Shown: positions 1 through 6,346 of the stretch, piece after piece
Layout of the letters: every line of letters starts with the position of its first letter
How positions within the stretch are numbered: the first letter of the stretch is position 1
Assembly: GCA_016718275.1 (NCBI GenBank)
Contig: JADKEA010000001.1
Span: 341,911 to 405,910, forward strand
Direction: 5' to 3'
Length of the DNA stretch: 64,000 nt
Source of the DNA: Candidatus Villigracilis affinis
Lineage (GTDB): Bacteria; Chloroflexota; Anaerolineae; Anaerolineales; Villigracilaceae
The notes under the pieces: generated by a model
What the model was told of the DNA's origin: nothing
The model's input: the letters and a program-made list of their open reading frames with translations, nothing else
Database searches by the model: none
Made by a program: the position numbers and the translations under genes

Positions 1-2
1 GC

Positions 3-425
3 GCGGGGTTCCTTTCCGAGAGCGGTGGAAACTCCCCGATCAACATCCACATGATGTTGGGAAGTATGCTGCTTATGGTCATGATCACCCGCCTCATTGT
101 ACGCTTCATCACCAAACAACCCGCACAGGCAGATACCGGGAATGCCCTCTTTAACAAACTCGGTGAATGGATGCATTACGGCCTGTATCTTGCAGCCTTT
201 TTCATCCTCGGCATGGGCGCCTTGATCGCGAACAAAAGAAATTTGTTTGCAGTTGCAATGGGCAACGGGTCAGTGGCTGGCAGAGCTGGTTCTCTTGGCG
301 AGATTCACCAACTTGGCTGGTTTCTCGTCATCCTGCTGGTACTGGGTCACGTTGGCGCGGCGCTTTATCACCAATTCATTCTCAAGGATAACTTGTTAAA
401 CAGAATGTGGTTTGGAAAGCAGTAA
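3..425 (+). CDS. Cytochrome b561-type membrane protein (5' partial)
   Basis: The frame is open to the window edge, so the start lies upstream. Residues before the first ATG (51) already read as family-like sequence (SGGNSPINIH). Seen: several hydrophobic segments and His residues in helices (NIHM, WMHYGLY, GEIHQLGW, GHVGAALYH), followed by a basic C-terminus ending RMWFGKQ. This is the layout of bacterial b561 / YodB-like di-haem electron carriers, whose helices hold haem through paired histidines. The protein probably moves electrons between a quinol or soluble donor and an unknown acceptor in the membrane. A bidirectional terminator follows. The family call is good; the partner is unknown. 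Confidence 0.85.
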   Translation, partial: AGFLSESGGNSPINIHMMLGSMLLMVMITRLIVRFITKQPAQADTGNALFNKLGEWMHYGLYLAAFFILGMGALIANKRNLFAVAMGNGSVAGRAGSLGEIHQLGWFLVILLVLGHVGAALYHQFILKDNLLNRMWFGKQ

Positions 426-441
426 AAGGGATGGCAGGTGC

Positions 442-478
442 AAAAACTCCGAAGCAGAAACTTCGGAGTTTTGTTTTG
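442..478. terminator. Bidirectional intrinsic terminator
   Basis: A 12-bp stem (AAAACTCCGAAG / CTTCGGAGTTTT) with a 6-nt loop and T-rich flanks sits between the convergent cytochrome b561 gene and the minus-strand membrane protein gene. Confidence 0.85.
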
Positions 479-483
479 AAAAT

Positions 484-1263
484 CTATTCCAATGTGTGGA
501 TATGCCTTTTCCGCAGGATCAACAGGGATAAACCCTGAACGATCAACGTCGCAAGGATGGCCGCCCCAAACGACACCGCGAGGCTGGTCTGCTCGATCAA
601 TAAACCGAGTACGAGATAAAATCCCGCGAACGAAAAGAGACCAAGGATCAAGCCGTTTAAAACGTTCACTGCACCTGCATGGCCTTGATGACGATGCGAA
701 AAGATCGTCAAAATGCTGACGTACAACGGAATCGTGGTCAGCAGCCCCGTCAGGCGTGAGCCGATATAGGGCGCGATGCCTGTGATGAGCAAAATAAAAC
801 TCGTCCCGATCAAAATACGCGATGGGATATCCCACCCACTCGGGTTCGAAACAGACGGCACAGCCTGTTCCTTTGGCATCAGCCTCAAGCCGATAAAAAT
901 AACAGCAACGACAGAAAAGAAAAGCGGAATAAAGGGAATGGTGACGTTTTGTAAAAAAACAGTCATGCCTGTAAAAACAAAAATACCAGACAGGATCGAA
1001 ACCAGCCAATTAAATCTTTTTGATACCCAGGCATATGTGAGGCTGAACGCAATGAGGGAAAAGCCGCCGCTTAACGTGCCGCGAATCGAATCAAAAACGA
1101 AGGCACGGTCGTGGCTGAGAGCCAGGAAAAAAGCCACAGGTCCCGAGGTAAGCGGAAGCCCCACCAGCCATCCACTCACCGCCGCGCCCCATCGCCGCCC
1201 CGCCAAGCTTGCCGATCCGATGATGACCGGCGCAAGGATCAATTTCAAAACCAAAATATTCAT
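484..1263 (-). CDS. Polytopic membrane protein of unknown function
   Basis: About 259 residues, almost wholly hydrophobic, with roughly 8 predicted membrane segments and a short basic tail (ILRKRHIHTLE). The frame is open further upstream, but the start MNILVLKLIL at 1263 is preferred: its ATG overlaps the TGA of the CPBP protease gene (ATGA), the coupling style used elsewhere in this operon. I do not recognise a family with certainty. The Gly-rich GWLVGLPLTSGP segment recalls small transporters or permease-like proteins. It is the last gene of the ubiA-mevalonate kinase-CPBP operon, which might hint at an envelope or lipid role, but this is inference only. Confidence 0.7.
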   Translation of the reverse strand: MNILVLKLILAPVIIGSASLAGRRWGAAVSGWLVGLPLTSGPVAFFLALSHDRAFVFDSIRGTLSGGFSLIAFSLTYAWVSKRFNWLVSILSGIFVFTGMTVFLQNVTIPFIPLFFSVVAVIFIGLRLMPKEQAVPSVSNPSGWDIPSRILIGTSFILLITGIAPYIGSRLTGLLTTIPLYVSILTIFSHRHQGHAGAVNVLNGLILGLFSFAGFYLVLGLLIEQTSLAVSFGAAILATLIVQGLSLLILRKRHIHTLE

Positions 1264-1877
1264 AATGCTGAAATCCAGTAGATCGTCGTGAGAATCGTAA
1301 AATCGGCGGCCATGTGACCCAGCGAAGCGGCAAGCAAGCCGCCATCTTCGCGGGAGATCTGCCTCCACAGCCAGCCTGCAGAGACCAGGATCATAACAGC
1401 AAACAAAATGAAAATCGGTCGCACCTTGCCCCACAAGATCATCGAATGATAGCCCGCAAATACGACATCACCAATATACAAGTTGAGCGTGTCATTCCCA
1501 AGCACACCGCGCCAGAAATATTCCTCAACAAATGGATTGATCAGCGAAAAATAAGCGATAAACCACGGCCACGATGCAAGCGTCAACCCCATCGACAAAA
1601 GCTGCGCAGGCAGGTCATCCGCCACATCAAACACAGGCCAGAGAAAATACAAACCGATCCCGCTGGTACTGCAAAAAAGGACGCTTGCCGCGATCCATTT
1701 TGGAGATCGGCTTTTGAAAAGTGTGTTCACGGGCAGGCTGGGACGCAAAACCCAAACCGTAAACAAGATCACGATGTGAAATCCGACTAGGGCTGCCCAG
1801 GCATTGTTGAACCAAAACAATCCCGCTCCAATCGCAAGATATGGAAGAACGGGGGCAAAGCTTTTATATTGGTTCAT
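1260..1877 (-). CDS. CPBP-family intramembrane metalloprotease
   Basis: 205 residues with multiple membrane helices. The diagnostic motifs of the CAAX protease / bacteriocin-processing (Abi) family are present in order: EEYFWRG (the EExxxR motif, about residue 118), a His in GYHSM (about residue 143) and a His in LGHMAAD near the C-terminus. These acidic and His residues bind the catalytic metal inside the membrane. The family includes eukaryotic Rce1; bacterial members process peptides or signals whose identity is usually unknown. It lies 56 nt after mevalonate kinase and overlaps the next gene by ATGA, so it is part of the four-gene minus-strand operon. Confidence 0.85.
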   Translation of the reverse strand: MNQYKSFAPVLPYLAIGAGLFWFNNAWAALVGFHIVILFTVWVLRPSLPVNTLFKSRSPKWIAASVLFCSTSGIGLYFLWPVFDVADDLPAQLLSMGLTLASWPWFIAYFSLINPFVEEYFWRGVLGNDTLNLYIGDVVFAGYHSMILWGKVRPIFILFAVMILVSAGWLWRQISREDGGLLAASLGHMAADFTILTTIYWISAL

Positions 1878-1933
1878 GTCTGTTATGCCTTTTGAATGGA
1901 ATCATATGTCCCCATAGGTGAGGATGTCCCCGC

Positions 1934-2857
1934 TTAACTTACTTCAGTGATGATCGTGCGCTTTGCGCCTGCAGACATTAAAGCCGCCGCCACAGACTCC
2001 GCTTTGGCAGGATCCACTAAAGCGATCATATTCCCCCCACGTCCGCCGCCGCTCATTTTGGCGCCGAGTGCGCCAGCCTTGCGAGCCGCTTCAACAAGGG
2101 AATCCAATTCGGGGGAAGAGACTGTCAGTTCCTGCAAATATTCATGATTGTGATCCATCAGCTCGCCGAGCATCTCGGTTCGTCCGCTTTCGATGGAGCG
2201 CCTGCCGATCAACGCGATCTGCGCGATCTCGTTGAAGATGTTCTCCAGATTGAACTGGTCGCGGATCCACAGTCGGCGCACATCGCCTACGGATTCTTTC
2301 GTGGGGGCTGCAATGCCTGTATCGCCGATGACAATGGTGAACGGATTGCCTGTCTTGAAGGTTTCAACAGGCCGATCTTTCATAAAATAAACAGGCTTGC
2401 CATATGTGATGACGGTGTTATCGATCCCCGAAGGCGTACCGTGATGAATCTTCTCGATCTCGTAGGTAAGTGCATTCACTTCATCATCCGTCATGGGACG
2501 GGAAAGGGAAGCCGACAACGCGCGGATCAAAGCCACAGACACCGCCGCGCCAGAGCCAAGCCCCGCCGCAACAGGGATGGTGGAGGAAATGCTGATATCC
2601 AAATTTGGCAACGGGGAAATGCCAAAGCGCTGAATCACTTTCAGGATAACCGAAGCAATTGCATGGTCAGGCGGAAGCGAATTCAATTCGGCGTGCAGAT
2701 CAATAATCGGGGCATGAATCCAAATCCCTGCGCGGGGAGAATCCGAAACCTCGGCATCCACATGGACTTGAGTCACGGGCACAGCCAGCGCAGGGCGGCC
2801 ATACACCACGGCGTGTTCGCCAAAAAGAATGATCTTGCCGGGCGCGGATGCTTTCAT
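1934..2857 (-). CDS. mvk: Mevalonate kinase (GHMP family)
   Basis: 307 residues. Seen: the N-terminal APGKIILFGEHAVVYG signature, the GHMP ATP loop PVAAGLGSGAAVSVA (about residues 90-105) and the C-terminal KMSGGGRGGNMIAL loop. It phosphorylates mevalonate with ATP in the mevalonate route to isopentenyl diphosphate, in the cytoplasm. The start at 2857 is set by MKASAPGK and by an ATGA overlap with the stop of the upstream UbiA gene; the longer open frame runs into that gene. The pairing with a polyprenyl-using UbiA enzyme makes isoprenoid and polyprenyl-phosphate supply a coherent operon theme. Other mevalonate genes are not in the window. Confidence 0.9.
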   Translation of the reverse strand: MKASAPGKIILFGEHAVVYGRPALAVPVTQVHVDAEVSDSPRAGIWIHAPIIDLHAELNSLPPDHAIASVILKVIQRFGISPLPNLDISISSTIPVAAGLGSGAAVSVALIRALSASLSRPMTDDEVNALTYEIEKIHHGTPSGIDNTVITYGKPVYFMKDRPVETFKTGNPFTIVIGDTGIAAPTKESVGDVRRLWIRDQFNLENIFNEIAQIALIGRRSIESGRTEMLGELMDHNHEYLQELTVSSPELDSLVEAARKAGALGAKMSGGGRGGNMIALVDPAKAESVAAALMSAGAKRTIITEVS

Positions 2858-3726
2858 GAAAGATAAAAGATCGCCAACACGGTCAACCCCCAAAGAACCA
2901 TCGCCAGTTGAAATGGACGGTCGGAGAGTAGCACTTCTTCCGGTGCGCCACCCGCATGCTTCACTTCAATGAGATACATGTAGCGGAAGATGGCATACAC
3001 CACGAAAGGAATGGTCAACATCATGCTGTGATTCTCGGGCAGGTTGGGCGCGGAAAAAGTGTAAAGCGAGTAAGCCACAATGGTGGCACCCGAAACGATC
3101 ATGATGTATTGGTCGAGCAATGGCAGGGTGTAGCCATCGAGAACTTTGCGATGTGAACCCGCTCCGTGTGCGAGCAATGCAAGTTCGGCGCGGCGTTTGC
3201 CAAAACCGAGGAAGAGCGAGAGCAGGGTCATCACCACGTACAGCCAGGGCGAGAATCTTTCCACGTCGATAAGGGTGACACCCGCACCAACCCGTAGAAC
3301 AAAACCTGCTGAAATGATCAGCACATCGAGAATCGGAACATGTTTGAGCCACTTCGAGTATGCGAGGTTGATGACGAAATATCCGCCAATCACGGCAAGC
3401 AGCGACGGTGTGAGCAGGTATGCGAGCACAAAGGTGATAATCACAAATAGGATGGCGGCAGTGATCGCAACACCCACAGGGAGTTTGCCAGAAGCAATGG
3501 GGCGATTCTTCTTTTCAGGATGCTGGCGGTCGGCCTCCACATCGGCGAGATCGTTGATGATGTAAACACAGGAAGAGATGAGGCTGAAAAGCGCAAAACC
3601 TGCCAACGTGCGCAGGAATGCTTCAGGCTTGAACAATTGTTTATCTGCAACAAGTGCGGCGAAGATGAAAATGTTTTTTGTCACCCACTGCCGCGGGCGC
3701 ATGGTTTTTATGAGGGCGGTTAACAT
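2854..3726 (-). CDS. UbiA-family prenyltransferase, decaprenyl-phosphate phosphoribosyltransferase-like
   Basis: 290 residues, about 8-9 membrane helices. Seen: N-terminal RPRQWVTKNIF, the Asp-rich motif NDLADVEADRQHPEKKNRPIASG (about residues 57-80) and a second acidic region, which bind Mg2+-diphosphate. The MRPRQWVKN-type start and RPIASG match the branch typified by mycobacterial Rv3806c, which transfers 5-phosphoribose from PRPP to decaprenyl phosphate for cell-wall arabinan. Quinone or tetraether-type prenyl transfer is a possible alternative. First gene of a minus-strand operon; its ATG is 6 nt after a TAAAAT box, so the mRNA is probably leaderless. Confidence 0.85.
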   Translation of the reverse strand: MLTALIKTMRPRQWVTKNIFIFAALVADKQLFKPEAFLRTLAGFALFSLISSCVYIINDLADVEADRQHPEKKNRPIASGKLPVGVAITAAILFVIITFVLAYLLTPSLLAVIGGYFVINLAYSKWLKHVPILDVLIISAGFVLRVGAGVTLIDVERFSPWLYVVMTLLSLFLGFGKRRAELALLAHGAGSHRKVLDGYTLPLLDQYIMIVSGATIVAYSLYTFSAPNLPENHSMMLTIPFVVYAIFRYMYLIEVKHAGGAPEEVLLSDRPFQLAMVLWGLTVLAIFYLS

Positions 3727-3800
3727 GGGGCTATTTTACCTTATGTAAGGCACGGTAATATCTCGTCCTATCGCGCCCATACTCGCAGTAAAATAGACCC
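3727..3800. promoter_or_regulatory. Divergent leaderless promoters of ubiA-like gene and tlyA
   Basis: The 74-bp gap carries two near-identical mirror boxes. On the plus strand TAAAAT (3789-3794) plus AGACCC leads straight to the ATG of tlyA at 3801. On the minus strand TAAAAT plus AGCCCC leads to the ATG at 3726. A -10 box 6 nt before ATG puts the transcription start at or next to the start codon. No Shine-Dalgarno is seen for either gene. -35 boxes are weak. Confidence 0.7.
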
Positions 3801-4637
3801 ATGCCCAAAATTCGATTGGATGTTTTGCTCGTGGAACGCGGATTGGCCGAATCGCGCGCAAAAGCGCAAGCCCTCATTATGGCTGGACAGGTGCGAGTGA
3901 ACGATCAAGTCGCCCTGAAACCTGCCACAGCGATAGACACAAAATCAGCGCTGACGGTGGATACCGGTCCACGCTTTGTTTCGCGCGGCGGCGAAAAACT
4001 GGATGCGGCGCTGGAGAAATTCGGAATCGACGTGAAGGATTTCATCTGTGCAGATGTCGGCGCATCCACTGGCGGATTCACTGACTGCCTGCTGCAACGC
4101 GGCGCAACCAAAGTCTACGCCATTGACGTGGGCAAGGGCATCCTGCATTGGAAATTGCGCAACTACGCCCGCGTGGTCGTCATGGAGGAAACCAATGCGC
4201 GCCACGTCGAGTCACTGCCTGAGGCGGTGTCTTTGGTGACGGTGGATGCTTCATTTATTTCGTTGAAGATATTGCTGCCAGTAATCAAGAAGTGGTTTGA
4301 CTTCTCACTTCGCACTTCTCATTCAAATGAAGTAAAAAGTAAAAAGGGAGAAGTTTTGGCGCTCATCAAACCCCAATTCGAGGCAGGGAAAAAAGATGTG
4401 GCCCGCGGCGATGGCGTTATCCGCGACCCTGAAATTCACAGGCAGGTTTTATTGGATGTGCTGGCGTTCGCAAAACAGGAAGGCTTCAGTTTGCGCGGGT
4501 TGATTAAATCGCCATTACTGGGGCCAAAGGGAAACGCAGAGTTTTTGGTCTGGCTCGATTTTCAGGAAAATGGAAGATCGGTTGAAGAATTGGTGGATGA
4601 AGCAATGGCAGAAAGTACATCGCACCTTACTGAATAA
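3801..4637 (+). CDS. tlyA: TlyA-family rRNA 2'-O-methyltransferase
   Basis: 278 residues. An S4 RNA-binding domain fills residues 1-60 (RLDVLLVERGLAESRAKAQALIMAG), followed by a FtsJ/RrmJ-like methyltransferase fold with ADVGASTGGFTDCLLQRGA (SAM loop), AIDVGKG, VTVDASFISL and ALIKPQFEAG. In mycobacteria TlyA methylates 16S and 23S rRNA cytidines and sets capreomycin sensitivity; many copies are labelled haemolysin A. Odd feature: between the motif VDASFISL and LIKPQFEAG there are about 15-18 extra residues (around 166-183) coded by a low-complexity, palindrome-like segment (4297-4346). Confidence 0.93.
   Translation: MPKIRLDVLLVERGLAESRAKAQALIMAGQVRVNDQVALKPATAIDTKSALTVDTGPRFVSRGGEKLDAALEKFGIDVKDFICADVGASTGGFTDCLLQRGATKVYAIDVGKGILHWKLRNYARVVVMEETNARHVESLPEAVSLVTVDASFISLKILLPVIKKWFDFSLRTSHSNEVKSKKGEVLALIKPQFEAGKKDVARGDGVIRDPEIHRQVLLDVLAFAKQEGFSLRGLIKSPLLGPKGNAEFLVWLDFQENGRSVEELVDEAMAESTSHLTE
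4297..4346. repeat. Low-complexity palindromic insertion inside tlyA
   Basis: The segment has CTTCTCACTT-type units on the left and AAGTAAAAAGT-type units plus GGGAGAAG on the right, forming an imperfect hairpin around CATT/AATG. It keeps the tlyA frame and codes for a polar stretch (SLRTSHSNEVKSKK) that sits between two conserved TlyA motifs. Confidence 0.55.
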
Positions 4638-4698
4638 TGCTCCCAACAGCGGCTTTTGCAAAATAGACACACATCGCCTTATATGCTGGAGAAAATAA

Positions 4699-5121
4699 AT
4701 GAACTGTCCAAAATGCAATACTGAACTTGCAAAAAAATATTACAAAGGCATGATCGAAGTCGACTCATGCCCCAACTGCCGCGGCATGTGGCTGGATTTC
4801 AACGAACTGGACAAGCTCGAAGATGCAGCCTTCGATGACGATGCCCACAAGGGTTCACTGATCCATCATCAGGCTAAAACGGAATTCCCCTGCCCGCATT
4901 GCGGCACAGCCCTGGATGAATTCCAATATCGGTTGTATGACTTGAAGCTGGATTATTGCGTTGAGAACAGTCACGGCTTCTGGCTGGACGCTGGGGAAGA
5001 TGAGCGCGTCATCGCGGCCATGCAAAAGCGCTCAACCGAGGTCAAACGAAAACTGGATGCCGAAAGCGAGTGGAAGCAAGCGCTCAAAGGAATGCATTCT
5101 TTTTTGACGAGAAAAAAATAA
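4699..5121 (+). CDS. Zinc-ribbon (zf-TFIIB type) protein
   Basis: 140 residues with two zinc-ribbon units. The first is MNCPKCNTEL...SCPNCRGMWLDFNELDKLE (residues 1-40), the second CPHCGTALDEFQY...GFWLDAGE (about 58-92, where only one CxxC is obvious). The CPxCxGxWLDxxEL pattern is typical of the TFIIB-like zinc-ribbon family, which is widespread and mostly without assigned function. A Lys/Arg-rich C-terminus follows. It starts 61 nt after tlyA on the same strand, with no strong terminator between, so co-transcription is possible. Metal binding is a safe inference; DNA or protein binding is not shown. Confidence 0.8.
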   Translation: MNCPKCNTELAKKYYKGMIEVDSCPNCRGMWLDFNELDKLEDAAFDDDAHKGSLIHHQAKTEFPCPHCGTALDEFQYRLYDLKLDYCVENSHGFWLDAGEDERVIAAMQKRSTEVKRKLDAESEWKQALKGMHSFLTRKK

Positions 5122-5124
5122 CAC

Positions 5125-6279
5125 TTACACTTTCCCGTCCTGCACCTTTGCAAGGTCGGGCGAGAAAAACGCTGCCAAAGCCAGCGTACCAACGAACCAC
5201 AGCGGCACCCACCAAAAAGATTGATTCTGACTCCCCGCTTGCATTTGCACCAGCGCCATGCCATACCATGCGATGGCATACGAAGCCAGCAAAAATATTC
5301 TCGATCTCCAACCCGCCTTCACAAATGAAAACATCCAAAGCGGCAGGAGCAGGACAAAATCCCAACTCCAAACATAAGGTGTGACGAGCGTTGTCAGCGC
5401 AAGGCTCCACAGCATGGCAAGGAAGGGCGGTAAATTCTTCCACAAAAAAAGGGCGGATATCAACCCACCTACCGCAATCACCATCCAGATCACTGTTCCC
5501 CACACGCCCAACGTTTGCCGCAAAATCGAAAACAGCGAAGGATGCAGCCAGGTGTAATTTTTCGCCATGCTTGTCAACCAGTCGGGAATCCATGCGGGGT
5601 GGGCGATGAACAAGGGCAGGCTCATCAACAGGGCCATGAGCAGGGTCTGTGCGCCGAAAAGAAACATTCCCTTGAATCCGCGCTGGCGGAATTGGAACAC
5701 GGCCAGCCCAAACACGGCGAGGATTCCCAATTGTGGCTTGGCAAGTGCCAGCGCAAGGAAAAACGCCGAAGGCCAGTTGCCATATTTTCCGATCCAATGC
5801 GCCGAAAGCATCAGGCACAACAGGATGGTGATGGAAAATTGCCCGAGGTTGAAATGATTCAAGACAAAGGGAAAGAAGAAACACAACAAGGCCAGCGCCG
5901 CCGTGTTGTACAGCGAACGGCCTTTTCCCTGCACCAGAAAAACGACCATGCAGATCTCAATAACATTGAAAATGAACCAGGTTTGCAGTGCGGTTTCTTC
6001 AGAAAGCCAGCCGAGCGGAAAAAAAAATCCGACCGCCATGGGAAACCAGACAGCGGGCAAAACAGGATTCAAACTGGCGGTATCATACGGGCTTTGTCCA
6101 TGCACGAGCAGATATACAGGCCCCCAAAGTTCGTTGTAAAAATCCATGCGTGGAAGGATCAACGGCTGAAATAAAACAGAAATGACCACAGCGATCAACC
6201 CCAGCGCAAGAATGGAAGCGAAGGTATGAAATGTCCTTTTCTGCTCAGGTGTTAATGGTTCACCCTGGAATTTGAACAT
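5125..6279 (-). CDS. GT87-type (DUF2029) integral membrane glycosyltransferase
   Basis: 384 residues with about 10 membrane segments. The N-terminal lumenal region has MDFYNELWGPVYLLVHGQSPYD, typical of the DUF2029/GT87 family, in which a periplasmic-side acidic residue after helix 1 is catalytic. Family members transfer mannose or related sugars from polyprenyl-phosphate donors during cell-envelope glycan synthesis. The start at 6279 (MFKFQGEP) is preferred over the GTG at 6297 because TATGAT lies exactly 6 nt before it, the same leaderless layout as several neighbours. It faces the zinc-ribbon gene tail-to-tail with only 3 nt between the stops. Confidence 0.8.
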   Translation of the reverse strand: MFKFQGEPLTPEQKRTFHTFASILALGLIAVVISVLFQPLILPRMDFYNELWGPVYLLVHGQSPYDTASLNPVLPAVWFPMAVGFFFPLGWLSEETALQTWFIFNVIEICMVVFLVQGKGRSLYNTAALALLCFFFPFVLNHFNLGQFSITILLCLMLSAHWIGKYGNWPSAFFLALALAKPQLGILAVFGLAVFQFRQRGFKGMFLFGAQTLLMALLMSLPLFIAHPAWIPDWLTSMAKNYTWLHPSLFSILRQTLGVWGTVIWMVIAVGGLISALFLWKNLPPFLAMLWSLALTTLVTPYVWSWDFVLLLPLWMFSFVKAGWRSRIFLLASYAIAWYGMALVQMQAGSQNQSFWWVPLWFVGTLALAAFFSPDLAKVQDGKV

Positions 6280-6308
6280 GGCCGAATCATACTTCACTTT
6301 TTAATCAA

Positions 6309-6341
6309 AAAGTCCTCCCCGATCTTTTCGAGGAGGACTTT
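6309..6341 (-). terminator. Intrinsic terminator of the P-type ATPase gene
   Basis: Stem AAAGTCCTCC / GGAGGACTTT with a 13-nt loop. On the minus strand it is followed by TTTTTGATT. It starts 6 nt past the ATPase stop and overlaps the upstream region of the GT87 gene. Confidence 0.8.
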
Positions 6342-6346
6342 GTTTT

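Noticed and set aside
368..1009. Long minus-strand frame with Cys/Arg-rich translation
   Set aside because: It is a shadow of the 484-1263 membrane protein in another frame; no hydrophobic pattern, motif or ribosome-binding site.
5084..5884. 266-codon minus-strand frame opposite the zinc-ribbon gene end
   Set aside because: Shadow of the GT87 gene in another frame; the GT87 frame has clear membrane helices and family motifs.
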